A DNA stretch of 64,000 nucleotides from Fuerstiella marisgermanici (lineage in GTDB: Bacteria > Planctomycetota > Planctomycetia > Planctomycetales > Planctomycetaceae), in the NCBI RefSeq assembly GCF_001983935.1, contig NZ_CP017641.1, positions 3,844,001 through 3,908,000 of the forward strand, written 5' to 3'. Under the pieces are notes generated by a model. That model had not been told where the DNA came from, made no database searches, and worked only from the letters and a program-made list of their open reading frames with translations. How positions within the stretch are numbered: the first letter of the stretch is position 1; each line of letters starts with the position of its first letter. The translations under genes were made by a program, and so were the position numbers. Positions 1 to 11,000 of the stretch are shown one piece after another.

Positions 1-377
1 AGCAAGAAGTGACCAGAGTCTGGCGTGTCCCCACGCCACTTGCGTCAGATCTGATCTCTGCAGGAACACAAGCTCCTTCGTTGATTTTGCTACTTCACAG
101 AATCGCAACGCTGAGTCCCCGATAGCCCCGGCCGAAATTGTGAACAAAGCAGTCTAGACAGTGTACATCTCGTCAATCGAAACTCTCCTGTTACTTGCTG
201 GATACTCCGTCGCTCCTGCCGTCCTCGAAGATTTATCCGCATCAGACGAACAGGGCGCTGTTTCGCCGTTCTTCTGTTTTTCATTCCTCTTTTGCTCTGC
301 TGGTCTTTACTATTTCAAGCCCTAGACCTACGGCTGACTGGCCCGTTGTTTCGCATCAATCGTTCGAGAGAACTGCA
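1..377. other. Leader region before the first TPR-CHAT gene
   Basis: No convincing gene is visible here. The reading frame of the first TPR-CHAT protein stays open back to a TTG at 195, but residues encoded between 195 and 377 are compositionally unlike a protein start, whereas an ATG at 378 begins a clear signal peptide. The region probably holds the promoter of that gene; no specific promoter element could be assigned. Confidence 0.4.
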
Positions 378-3300
378 ATGATCACATACCGATTCTGCAC
401 TCAATTCGCAGTTCTCGTTCTGCTCTGGCTTCACTCATTTGCAGTGGCTCAAGATGCAAAACGAGAGCTGAACGCCCCCAGAACAGACGGAAGCGCGTCC
501 CAGCCGAACGAAACCGATGGGACAAAGACTTTGGGCTTTCTGGAAAAGCTGCTCGGACAACATCACGCTGAAAGCGAGCGGCGATGGAACGAAGCTGTTC
601 GCTTGCGGGAAAATGGACAACTCGACGAGGCAACCCGTAAGTTTGAACAGCTTCTGAAGTTTGATCGAGCGAATCACGGCGAGGATTCTGTGGCTCAGGT
701 TGAGTCACTGGGTGAGCTTTGCACGATTGCGGACGACAAAGCTGACTACAAAGCCTTGTTGAATTATCGCGAACGCCAGGCCGTCGTTGCAAAAAAGATT
801 TACAAGAATGGCAGTTTTCAACTCAGGAGCATCGAAACAAAGCTAGCAGACGCGAAACACGTCGTTGGTTTTTCTGAAGAAGAGTTGGTCAAGCTCGAGG
901 CGTTGAAGGCGACCTACATAAAGGCGGAAGCACAAAGGGCCAAGGGGTACTACAAGAAATCAATTCGTGAATTGGAGTCTGGGCTGCGATTGGCTTCTGA
1001 CCTGTTTGGCAGCAAACATTGGCGAGTTGCAGATTTCGAATGGCGTCTGGGAATTGCTTACAAAGCAATCGGGAATCTCGAAGAGGCTGAAAAGCGATTG
1101 TCAGAGGCAGTCAAGCTAAACCGCATGGCATCGGGCGGTCCTAGCCCTGACGCAGCCAACGCCTTGTCTCAGCTATCGAACGTATACGCCAGTCAATCGG
1201 CAATTGACCAGGCAGTTGAATCTGCGAGAGACGCTCTTGATATGTTTGAGGAAACCTTGGGTGATCAACATCCTCGTTACGCGGCCGCTTTGCTGGATCT
1301 TGGAGTCCGACTAATCGACCAACGCGACTTCAAAGCAGCCGAAACAACTCTGGGACAGGCGGATTCACTTTTGCGGTGGTATCACGGTCCTCAACACCCC
1401 GAGTATTTCAGGTGTACTCAGCTGCGAGCTGAGCTATATCAGTCGATGGGCCAGTACGACAAAGCGGAAAGGTATTATCAAAGGTCGGTCACGCAACAAA
1501 AGGAGAGAGTTGGCGAAAACCACCCGGACTATGCTCGAGTCCTTGGGCGTCTCTCAGATTTCCTTCTCGAAGCAGGTGACGCAAAGCAAGCCCTTCAAAT
1601 TAGCCAACAAGCCATGCTAATTATCAACGCAACGCTCGGTGACAAGCACTCTCTGTTTGCTGCCAGCTTGAACAACCAGGCAATCATCTATGTCTCACTC
1701 GGCGAATACTGGAAAGCGGAGCAAAACTATCGCAAAGTTCTAGAAATAGCCCGTGAAACAACCGGATCCAATGATTCTGAGTACGCCATAACTCTCACAA
1801 ATCTTGGCATCGTCTATGAAAAAATCTCTGACTACGATCGAGCGAAAGACTTCTATTTTCAGGCTTTGCAGATTAGTGAAAGCGCCAAGGGGAAGAACAG
1901 CCTTGAGTATGCGGACAGCCTATGCATGCTCTCTGACCTGTACGTGGGGATCAATGACTTTGAAAAGGCCGAGGAGTTCCAACTGGCGGGAATGAGAATC
2001 CGAGAAAATGTTCTCAGTCCTCAAGACTATCAGATTGGGGTTTGCCACAACGACCTTGCAATCCTCTACGATTTAAAAGGAGATGCGCAGCAGGCACTCA
2101 ATCACTATGAGATTGCCTTGGCTATAACCTCGGATCGTCTTGGCATTGAGTCGTATCAATACGCACAGCAGCTACGGAACTTGGCAGTGCTTCATTCTTT
2201 CCAAGGAGACAATGAACACGCAAAAGCGTTGCACAGCCAATCACTGGAAATAGTGGAACGCCTGGGCGGCAAGAAGCACCCAGAGTACGCCAACGCGGCC
2301 TATGCTTTGGCATTGGATTATCGTGAGTTGGGGCAATTCGAAATTGCGAAGACGCTTTTCATTGACAGTCTAGCACTCTCAAAAGAAATACACGGGGAAC
2401 AGCACCCGGAATACCTTCGCAAGGTCCCCGGTCTTGCTTGGAACTATATCAAGCAAGGAGAAAACGCGCAGGGGCTACAGCTCTTGGAGAAGGCCCTCAC
2501 CGCAGATTTGGATGCGTTCGATCGCAAGTGTGGGTTGCTTCCCGAAAGACTGCAACTGGAACACGTTGAACAGAAACGTGCCTTTCTGAACGGATTCATC
2601 ACTCTCGCACTGGAACACGCTCCGGACAAGAATGTGATCGCATCTCAAGCCTTACGTTGGAAAGGTGCCGTCCGATTGAATAGCCGGAATATGAGAGTCG
2701 CGGCATCAGATCCGCAACTTAAGAAAAGGTTCGATAGTCTCCAGTCAGTTGTGCAAAGATACTCGGCTTTGGCGAATTCAGGGCCTCGGCAGTCTGACCA
2801 AGGGCAATGGAAGTTGCAGATTAATACGCTACTCGCGAAGCGAGATTCGTTGGAAGCTGACCTTATGCGAGACAGCGAAGCGTTTCGTGCATCACGAAGG
2901 CGATTTTCGACCAACGAGGTTAGAGCATCGATTCCGGAGAATGCCGTATTAGTCGATTACCACGTATTCCCTCGAAGGAACCATGGCGTAGGAATCATGT
3001 GCTCAATCGTTCCACGTGACGGCGAAATTCGTGTCATTGATTTAGGGAATGCCGCAGGAACACGTGAGGCTCTTGAGGTGTGGCGTTCCACACTTGGTCA
3101 GTCCGAAGAGTCTAAGCTCGCTGGCCAGAAATTAAGAGACCAGCTTTGGGAGCCGTTTTTTGATTTCATTGCCGACAAAACACTCATTCTCATTTCACCG
3201 GATGGACTGCTTGGTCGAGTTCCTTTTGCCGCGTTGCCTGGCCACGACCCGGAACGTTACCTGATCGAAGATCATCGCATCTCGATTATCCCTGTCCCTC

Positions 3301-4226
3301 AATTGTTGCCGACCTACGTCGGGCGGTCAAAGTTGCCGCCAGTTGAACGGGAACTCTTGTTGGTGGGCGACGTAGACTATGATGGGAAGTCGAAGAGTGA
3401 TCCGATATCCCTTGTAGAAAGTCAACGCCCACGACGCCCCTGGGAACGGTCTGGCCAAGAAGGACGCCGCTCGTGGAGTCATCTGTCAGAAACGCGTTTA
3501 GAAGTGGACAGCATTGGTGGCGTTTATCGACGCGTTTGCCAGCCGCCGCCACAAGCTGTCGTCGATCTCCGACAAGACCGAGCGACTGAGACGGCATTTC
3601 GAGAATTCGCCCCGCAATGTAGAATTTTGCACGTGGCAACTCATGGGTACTTCGCCGCGCCGGATGTCGAGTCAGCAGTGGCTGCGCGAAGCCAGCACAA
3701 CGCACTCGGCGAGCATACGAAATCAAGCCGGGGAGGCAGACGAGAGACCCTGAGAGGATTCAGTCCCGGGCTGTTGTCGGGTTTGGTTTTCGCCGGAGCC
3801 AACGAACCGTCGGAGAGCCAGGTTGATGACGGTGTGTTGACGGCCGACGAGGTTGCCTTTCTGCAATTAAATGGAGTCCAACTGGCGGTATTGTCTGCCT
3901 GTGAAACCGGTTTGGGCGAGGTTGCTGGTGGAGAAGGCTTACTGGGCCTCCAGCGTGCTTTCCAGATCGCCGGAGCCAGAACCACGATCGCCAGTCTCTG
4001 GAAGGTCAACGATGCGGCAACTCGAAGACTCATGCAGGAGTTCTATTCGAACTTGCTGGACCAGGAGATGTCCTGCATTGATGCCTTGCGCGAAGCACAG
4101 CTGTACATGTTGAACAATCCCAGCAGCATCCGGGGCGCCGCCATAGAACCCAACCGAACAGATTCCAGCCAACGCATTCCTCCATATTTTTGGGCTGCTT
4201 TTCAGCTATCAGGGGACTGGCGGTAG
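378..4226 (+). CDS. Exported TPR-repeat CHAT-domain protease, paralogue 1
   Basis: A 1282-residue protein starting at ATG 378, chosen because it begins with a signal peptide (MITYRFCTQFAVLVLLWLHS) ending near AVAQ. Residues about 60-750 are tandem TPRs with a 42-residue period of the kinesin-light-chain type (pattern G..HPEYA..L..LA..Y...G....A). A helical linker follows, then a C-terminal CHAT domain (about 940-1282). The CHAT family is a caspase-like peptidase fold; the expected catalytic pair is visible as His1089 in VATHGYF and Cys1175 in LSACETG. The protein ends in AAFQLSGDWR, shared with all CHAT paralogues here. The WD40-caspase gene follows after 83 bp on the same strand, so the two may be co-transcribed. 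The TPRs probably bind a partner that controls the protease; substrate is unknown. Confidence 0.88.
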   Translation: MITYRFCTQFAVLVLLWLHSFAVAQDAKRELNAPRTDGSASQPNETDGTKTLGFLEKLLGQHHAESERRWNEAVRLRENGQLDEATRKFEQLLKFDRANHGEDSVAQVESLGELCTIADDKADYKALLNYRERQAVVAKKIYKNGSFQLRSIETKLADAKHVVGFSEEELVKLEALKATYIKAEAQRAKGYYKKSIRELESGLRLASDLFGSKHWRVADFEWRLGIAYKAIGNLEEAEKRLSEAVKLNRMASGGPSPDAANALSQLSNVYASQSAIDQAVESARDALDMFEETLGDQHPRYAAALLDLGVRLIDQRDFKAAETTLGQADSLLRWYHGPQHPEYFRCTQLRAELYQSMGQYDKAERYYQRSVTQQKERVGENHPDYARVLGRLSDFLLEAGDAKQALQISQQAMLIINATLGDKHSLFAASLNNQAIIYVSLGEYWKAEQNYRKVLEIARETTGSNDSEYAITLTNLGIVYEKISDYDRAKDFYFQALQISESAKGKNSLEYADSLCMLSDLYVGINDFEKAEEFQLAGMRIRENVLSPQDYQIGVCHNDLAILYDLKGDAQQALNHYEIALAITSDRLGIESYQYAQQLRNLAVLHSFQGDNEHAKALHSQSLEIVERLGGKKHPEYANAAYALALDYRELGQFEIAKTLFIDSLALSKEIHGEQHPEYLRKVPGLAWNYIKQGENAQGLQLLEKALTADLDAFDRKCGLLPERLQLEHVEQKRAFLNGFITLALEHAPDKNVIASQALRWKGAVRLNSRNMRVAASDPQLKKRFDSLQSVVQRYSALANSGPRQSDQGQWKLQINTLLAKRDSLEADLMRDSEAFRASRRRFSTNEVRASIPENAVLVDYHVFPRRNHGVGIMCSIVPRDGEIRVIDLGNAAGTREALEVWRSTLGQSEESKLAGQKLRDQLWEPFFDFIADKTLILISPDGLLGRVPFAALPGHDPERYLIEDHRISIIPVPQLLPTYVGRSKLPPVERELLLVGDVDYDGKSKSDPISLVESQRPRRPWERSGQEGRRSWSHLSETRLEVDSIGGVYRRVCQPPPQAVVDLRQDRATETAFREFAPQCRILHVATHGYFAAPDVESAVAARSQHNALGEHTKSSRGGRRETLRGFSPGLLSGLVFAGANEPSESQVDDGVLTADEVAFLQLNGVQLAVLSACETGLGEVAGGEGLLGLQRAFQIAGARTTIASLWKVNDAATRRLMQEFYSNLLDQEMSCIDALREAQLYMLNNPSSIRGAAIEPNRTDSSQRIPPYFWAAFQLSGDWR

Positions 4227-4309
4227 AACCACGGTGCGTTAACGAAACGAAACGAAATTGCAGCGTTACACATGCCTCAAACCATTCGTTGACTCAACAT
4301 GGGTTCAAA

Positions 4310-7300
4310 ATGAAATCGTTATATCTTGTCTCAATATTCGTCATGGCAACAACGGGTCTACCAGCCGACGAACCTCAGCCACAGCCACAGCCACAGCTGC
4401 AAACTGTGACTCAGTCCGGACATCCGGGCCTCGGTGGTTTTCTGACGTTTGATCCTTCCGGTACGTATCTGGCAGTGGCCAGCAAAATTTCGCCCGACGT
4501 GACGTTGTGGCACGTTCCCACACGTACATTGATGGCGCGGTTTCGTTCGGCGCGCTCATACAACGTAATGCCAACGCGGCTGGAGTTTTTGACGTCACCG
4601 GAAACGATGGTTTTGGAGTCGCCCGGCCTGATCGAATGGTGGCGTCTGGACATGAATAATCGCGGCGCAATCATGCTCAGCAGTCCCGAATTGAGGGACG
4701 GAAAGCTCATTGATACGCCCGCTGATCGCCTTGCCGCCTTTGGGGCCAGTCAGTCACGCAAGTGGAAGGCGATGAGCAGAGTCATTGACGGAGTTCAACA
4801 CAGTGCTGTGTTCTCGATGGACGACAAGGTTCAACATCCGCTGCCGCTGGACATGATGCCTGATCAGTTCGGATTCTCGCACGATGACCGCCTTGTCGTC
4901 ATCGTCGAGTCGTTCGCTCTGAAGGTCTGGGACTTCACGGCAGGAAAACTGGTTCGAGAAATCAAAGGTGAAAACCTGTCATTCCAATCGGCGGACTTCA
5001 GCCCGGCAGGGAAGAATTTAATGGTTCAGGCCCGCGATCAGGGCAGTCCGATTCACGCATTGTTTCGGATTTCCTCGGGGGAACGGATACTGACAGCACC
5101 GGACAATTTGCAGACTGCTCCGTTCGTCTTGTCTGCCGACGATAAGACAGCCTACACGTGTCAGCAACAGGGGCAGTCTGTTGTGATTCATGCCAAAGAC
5201 CTGGACAGCGGCAGGACTCAACAATTGTTTACCGTGCCCGATAACGCAGCGGCAACGGCACTTGCCGTGCATTCTGAAATGGGAATCATTGCCCTGACAT
5301 CCAACGACTATTTCGGTCAAACGGCAATCAAATTGTACGATGCAGAATCTGGTGCGGCCGTGGGAGAGCTTCGAAACCACATTGAAGCGGTGAACAACCT
5401 CTTCGTTGACTCTGCCAATAAACGGATTATCGAAAACAGCAACTCCGGCACCTATCTGTGGAATCCGGAAGTCGCTGAGCGTTCTCAGATTTCGATCGTA
5501 GCCGGTGGTCAGCTCGTCATGGCTCATAATGGCCGGCTTTTGAAATGGGGAACACCTCTCGGAAAACGAACCGTGATGGTGTCGACTTACGCGACACAGG
5601 AATCTGGCCACACTGCAGAAGTGAAACAACGGATCGAACTTTACAAAGACACCCTGAATCAGCCCAATCCGATCTTCGCAACGCCAGAAATGAGTTTCGT
5701 GGCCGCCGGTGACGGTGCAGACATCGTGTGGTGTGAGTTAAAATCAAAAACCGTGAAACGTCTGACGCGCAAGAATAAAGATGACTCGCCATCGGGCCAG
5801 ATCACAAAACTGGCGGTGTCGGACGATGGCGAACGAGTGCTGATCGCTGACGCTGAGGGAAGCATCGAACGCTGGAACGTAGCGGAATCTGTCGTAGACG
5901 CCTCGGTGAGTGGTCCGTGGTACAAGTCTGCCGTCTACGAAAACGCCAGCAGTGTCTATGGAATCGTGGCGGCCGGAAACGACTTCGTTATCGCGGGAGA
6001 ATTCGGCGTGTCTCGTTTCACAGACGACGGGACAGCCATTCCCATTCAGCCCTTGAATCCGTCAGCGTCGATCGTGCGAGCGGCGGACGGAACCACTTTG
6101 GCATGGATCAATTTGCGGCAGAAGGTCATCCAGATTTATGACGCAGCGAACAGCAAACTCACGACTGCCATTCCGATGACGGATTCCAGCGTCATGTCGA
6201 TCACCTTCGGGCTTAACCCCAACGAACTTTACGTGCTCAAAGACGATGGATCTGCCGAACTTTGGCACGCCGATTCAGCGCAACACGTCGCAACGTTCGC
6301 GACAACACGGGCGGGCAGTTTCATCGTGTCGACGCCGGATGGGTTCTACAAGTCGGACCGCGAATCGACGGAAGGGATCGGGTTTCGCGTGGGAAGCGAT
6401 ATGTTTCTGGCGGAACAGTTTGACGTCTCCCGAAATCGTCCGGACATCGTACTCGAACGCATCGGCCATGCCGACGAAGAGACTCTGGACGCCTATCGGA
6501 CGGTGACCCAATGGCGGCAAAAACGCGGCAACGGCAACAGCACGTCAGGCTCACTGAATGCCGCCGAGATACCAAAGATCAGTTTCGCTGAACGCCCGCC
6601 GTCCTTAACCCGAGACGCAACAGTCAGGTTTTCCATCCATGTCGATTCGGGTTTGGAGTTTGTTGAGTCTCTTCACGTGTCCGTGAATCATGTGCCAGTG
6701 ATCGAGCTTCCGAAATCTCAGGTTTCAGAAACACAGTCGGCCACTGTGGACCTTGTCTCGGGCACCAATCGCATTGATGTCTGGGCAGAAACGCCGGATG
6801 GTCGTCGCGGATGGAAGACGACGCATATCGTGACCTGTCAAAAGCCAGTCGTACAAGCCAGGACCTGGTTTATCGGAATTGGAGTTTCAGACTACGACGA
6901 CGACGAACACGACTTGCGTTATGCGGCGAAGGACGCCGCTGATCTGGGAGCGACTCTGAAAAACCTGTCGAATGGCCCATGTGAAGTCCAGATCATTACC
7001 GACAAACAGGCGACCCACGCGACTGTCGTCAAACGAGTGCAGGAGTCGTTGCGAAGGGCTGCCGTTCAAGACCTTGTTGTATTGTTCTTTGCGGGTCACG
7101 GGGTGGCCGAAGATGGAGAGTATCGCTTTGCGTTACATGGCTGTGATTTTGATCAACCCGATGTGGAAACACTGACGTTCGAACAAATTGAAAAACTGCT
7201 AACGGGGTGCAAAGCGAGAAACAGGATCATCCTGATCGATTCCTGTCATGCCGGTGACTCACTTCCCGTGGGAATCCGGCGTCAACAGACCGACAACGCG

Positions 7301-7666
7301 GCTGAAGTGATTCCTCGGGCGGCCAGTATTGATCCGGCCCCGCCATCGGCGTCGGCTGTGTCATTGCGAAAGCTGCTGCTCCAGTCATTCGCGGGCGTGC
7401 TCAGCAAGTCAGGGGCTGCGGTGATCACGGCCAGTGACGGCAGTCAGTATGCATTGGAATCCGCTCGATGGAAGAACGGAGCGTTCACTTATGTTGTCCG
7501 TGAAGGACTGACCGATCGCAAGGCGGATCTGAATGAAGATCAGCAAATCACGGCGGAAGAACTTCATCGATACGTCACTCAGCGAGTCACCGAGTTGACA
7601 CAAGGAGCACAGATACCTCAGCAAAAACGCGAGACGGAATTCGATCCTGTGATTTTGAAGTGGTAG
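4310..7666 (+). CDS. WD40-repeat protein with C-terminal caspase (peptidase C14) domain
   Basis: An 1118-residue protein from ATG 4310. The frame is open further upstream, but this ATG gives a signal peptide (MKSLYLVSIFVMATTGLPA) followed by a QPQPQ run. Residues about 40-720 are degenerate WD40-like beta-propeller repeats (F.SADFSPAGK.., LAVSDDGERVLIADAEGSIERW). A beta-rich linker leads to a caspase domain at about 860-1115, beginning ARTWFIGIGVSDYDDD. The catalytic pair is His930 in FFAGHG and Cys979 in IDSCHAG. Near the C-terminus, from residue 1073, DLNEDQQITAEEL fits an EF-hand calcium loop, and calcium control is known in metacaspases; that link is inference. It lies 83 bp after a TPR-CHAT gene on the same strand, so two caspase-like folds may be made together. 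Confidence 0.87.
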   Translation: MKSLYLVSIFVMATTGLPADEPQPQPQPQLQTVTQSGHPGLGGFLTFDPSGTYLAVASKISPDVTLWHVPTRTLMARFRSARSYNVMPTRLEFLTSPETMVLESPGLIEWWRLDMNNRGAIMLSSPELRDGKLIDTPADRLAAFGASQSRKWKAMSRVIDGVQHSAVFSMDDKVQHPLPLDMMPDQFGFSHDDRLVVIVESFALKVWDFTAGKLVREIKGENLSFQSADFSPAGKNLMVQARDQGSPIHALFRISSGERILTAPDNLQTAPFVLSADDKTAYTCQQQGQSVVIHAKDLDSGRTQQLFTVPDNAAATALAVHSEMGIIALTSNDYFGQTAIKLYDAESGAAVGELRNHIEAVNNLFVDSANKRIIENSNSGTYLWNPEVAERSQISIVAGGQLVMAHNGRLLKWGTPLGKRTVMVSTYATQESGHTAEVKQRIELYKDTLNQPNPIFATPEMSFVAAGDGADIVWCELKSKTVKRLTRKNKDDSPSGQITKLAVSDDGERVLIADAEGSIERWNVAESVVDASVSGPWYKSAVYENASSVYGIVAAGNDFVIAGEFGVSRFTDDGTAIPIQPLNPSASIVRAADGTTLAWINLRQKVIQIYDAANSKLTTAIPMTDSSVMSITFGLNPNELYVLKDDGSAELWHADSAQHVATFATTRAGSFIVSTPDGFYKSDRESTEGIGFRVGSDMFLAEQFDVSRNRPDIVLERIGHADEETLDAYRTVTQWRQKRGNGNSTSGSLNAAEIPKISFAERPPSLTRDATVRFSIHVDSGLEFVESLHVSVNHVPVIELPKSQVSETQSATVDLVSGTNRIDVWAETPDGRRGWKTTHIVTCQKPVVQARTWFIGIGVSDYDDDEHDLRYAAKDAADLGATLKNLSNGPCEVQIITDKQATHATVVKRVQESLRRAAVQDLVVLFFAGHGVAEDGEYRFALHGCDFDQPDVETLTFEQIEKLLTGCKARNRIILIDSCHAGDSLPVGIRRQQTDNAAEVIPRAASIDPAPPSASAVSLRKLLLQSFAGVLSKSGAAVITASDGSQYALESARWKNGAFTYVVREGLTDRKADLNEDQQITAEELHRYVTQRVTELTQGAQIPQQKRETEFDPVILKW

Positions 7667-7670
7667 ACTG

Positions 7671-8094
7671 CACCTGTTCGGTTGTTCAGTGCTTCCTGCC
7701 AGGTGCTTCTTCAAGACGTCAGCGATGACGGCCCCACGGTACTGGTGTTTGTTGAAGGTTGACGGCAAACCGTGTTTTTTGGCTTTTACGGATCGTCTGG
7801 TCTCGGGGCCGCAGTTCCGGAACGATTCGCGAATTTCTGCGAACAGCGGGTGCTGGCGGTCGTTTCATCGCCTAATCACATCGATACTTAGGGATACCCG
7901 GCGGTAACTCCAGTGCTGGCCGTACGTCACCGGATCGGTTCAGGTCGAAATCCCGGACCAGTCATGAAGCTCGTTGACCTGTCAACGCTGGGACATGACG
8001 ATAGGGGCAGGTTCGTATTCGAAGCGGGCGTGCTGCGCTGTTGCGGGTCAGTGAACACCGGCAACAGAATCGTCATTTTCAACGAGGTTGGTCA
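7671..8094. repeat. Duplicated upstream region, copy A
   Basis: This 424-bp non-coding stretch upstream of the 8095 TPR-CHAT gene is homologous to 22669-23104, upstream of the 23105 paralogue. Both begin with the same 20-mer (7671-7690) and share blocks such as CCGTGTTTT.TGGCTT, GCGGGTGC..GCGGTCG, GTTGACCTG.CAAC and GACAT/GATATTGACAGGTTCGT-like segments. Both end in AACGAGGT just before the ATG, which fits a ribosome binding site. Copy A starts right after the stop codon of the WD40-caspase gene. Both genes probably kept the same promoter. Confidence 0.7.
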
Positions 8095-11000
8095 ATGCTG
8101 TGCCGAACGTTTTTGTTCATCCTGCCGTTGCTGTTTCATTCGTCCGTTCGCTGCGATGAAGCCGTGGACAACTCGCAGGCCGCTGAACAGGACTCAGAGA
8201 ATCTTCGGAAGCAACGCGACGATCTGTGGCGGCAAGCGAACGCCGCTCGTCAGGAAACGCACTTTGCGGAAGCCATCGGCTTCGGGGAAAGAATGCTCGC
8301 CGTAGAAAAGGCGTGGTTGGGCGACGAGGACAGCGAGGTCACGGCAACGATCGCATGGCTGGCCGGTGTTGATGAGCAGGCCGGAAATTGGGAGTCGGCA
8401 ATCGCACGACGGAGAACAGCGTGGGACCGTCGCATTGCGGCGCTGGGTAATGATGCCTATCAGACGATCGACGCTCGACTTGCCTGGGAACACAGCCGCC
8501 TGCTGTCACAGCTTACCGATACGCAACGCAGCGATCTGCAACGTGCTGAACACCTCCTAAGCCAAGGCAGGAAGGCCTATCGAGTAGGACAGCATACAGA
8601 CGCATTTGACGCGACGTTAGAAGCCAGTCAGATTTTCAAAGTAGTTCTAGGCGAGGAGCACCGGGTCTACGCCAACACGCTCAACACCATCGGGGCGTTC
8701 TACACGAAGCTGGGGGATTACGGGCGTGCCGAAGCACTCTTAGAACAAACTCGTGTTGTCAGGAAGAAAGTCTTGGGCGAACAGCATCCGGAATTTGCGA
8801 GTGGCTTGAACGACCTCGCTGGCGTGTGTAAGGCGATACGAAAATACGCAACAGCCGAACGGCTCTATAAGCAGGCTCGCCCTATCTGGAAAAAAACTCG
8901 AGGCGAAGATCATCCGGACTACGCCAATAGCCTCCTCAATCTCGCAGACCTCTACGAGTTGATGGGGGATTACCCCAAAGCCTTACCGCTTGTTGAGCAA
9001 GCTCTCAAGATTAGGAAGAAAGTCTTCGGCGAAGACCATCCAGACTACGCCACCGGCCTGCACATCCTTGCTCGCTTGAATCGTTTGATGTGTGATTACG
9101 CCAAAGCCGAATCACACTTTGAGCAAGCACTGGAGATCAGAAAAAGAGCCCTCGGCGAAGAGCATCCGGAGTACACCAACAGCCTGAACAGTCTCGCAGT
9201 CCTGTATAAGGAGATCGGTGACTACGCAAAAGCCTTACCGCTTTATGAGCAGGCTCTCGAGATCGAGAAGAGAGTCGGCGGCGAAGAGCATTTGAGCTAT
9301 GCCACAATGCTATTCAATCTCGCTAGCCTGTATGAGGCGGTAGGTGATTATGCCAAAGCCGTGCCGCTCTATCAGCAGTCTCGCGACATCAGAAAGAGAG
9401 TCGGCGGCGAAGAGCATCCGGACTACGTTAACAGCCTGTCCAAGTTCGCTAGTCTGTATGAGGTGATCGGTGACTATGGCAAAGCCCTGCCGCTCTATGA
9501 GCAATGTCGCGACATCACGATGAGAGTCCTCGGCGACGAGCATCCCAACTACGCCACGATCCTGAACAATCTCGCTGTATGCCATATGTCGATGAGTGAT
9601 TACGGCAACGCCTTACCACTTCTTGAGCAAGCTCTCAGGATTAGGAAGAAAGTCTTCGGCGAACATCATCCGGAGTACACCCAAAGCCTGGAGAATGTCG
9701 CTTCCCTACATTCATTGTTAGGGGAATACGCAAAAGCCGAGCCGCTCTTTGAGCAAGCTCTTAAGATCAGAAAAAAGGTCCACGGCAGAGAGCACCCGGA
9801 CTACGCCACCACACTCGACAACATGGCGTCGGTCTACGAGATGACGGGGGACTACGGGCGTTCCGAACAGTTTGCGTCGGACTCACTGCGATTGACACGA
9901 TCTCTGCTGGACAGATCTGCCGTCATCCTTTCCGAACGACAGCAACTGGCGATGAGTCAGATGTTGCGACACAGACTTGATAGTTACGTTTCGTTGACGT
10001 TGGAGAGTGACGAGTTTCTATCCCAGGCAGCGCGGCAAGTCTTACAGTGGAAAGGCGCTACGCTGGTCCGTCAGCGGTCTATGCGACGGGCGGCGGACGA
10101 ACCCGGCATCGCGGACGGATTCGCAAAACTGCAGCAGGTCACTCGCCAATTGGCCGCCCTCTCTCGTGCCGCGCCAACGGAAAACATTGCCGACTGGAAA
10201 CAGCAGATTTCCCAACTCACCCACGACAAGGAACGACTGGAAGCTCAGCTCAGCCGCGACAGTGCCAGCTTCCGTGCGGCGATGCAGAAAATCAAATTTG
10301 AACAGATTCAAGCCGCGATCCCTGCAAATGGTGTTCTGGTCGACTTTCTGCAATTCGAACGATCAACTCCGGCGGAAAGGAAAGGGCAACGGGATAAGAC
10401 CACTTCTCTGCTGGCGGTCATTGTCAAAGGCGACGGTGAACCTCAGCTTATGGAACTGGGACCGATCGCATCGCTCAGCGAAGCCATCGACACATGGCGA
10501 CTGACGTTTGGCATGTCCCCGCAGGGAAAACGGGCCGGACTGGCCATCCGTCAGCAGATTTGGGAACCACTGCTGAAGCACATCAACGACGCAAAGACCG
10601 TCCTGGTGTCCACGGACGGAGTTCTGGGTCGACTGCCACTGGCGGCATTGCCGGGCACAGAAGCGGGCACCTACCTGATTGAAGACCATCATCTGGCCAT
10701 GATTCCTGTTCCTCAGTTGTTGCCAGCGTTGGTGAATGATCTGGGAACCAAACAACTGGATCGAGAACTGCTGCTGTTGGGGGATGTGGACTACGATTCG
10801 ACACAGAGTGAGATCAAGCAGGACGACGGAAAAAAACGGCGGAAGAAACGTCGTCCCGGAAAGAACCGAGCGGATCTGGTTGAGACCGAGTTCAGCCGGT
10901 TGCCCGGCACTGCGACCGAAGTGAATGACTTGCAGGTTCTGTATGGCGAATTGTTTGAAGCCGATGACGACGATGTGATGGCTCTGAAGAAAGCGGAGGC

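Noticed and set aside
8647-9906. 126-bp repeats as a non-coding satellite or CRISPR-like array
   Set aside because: The units are in frame and encode well-formed TPR motifs.
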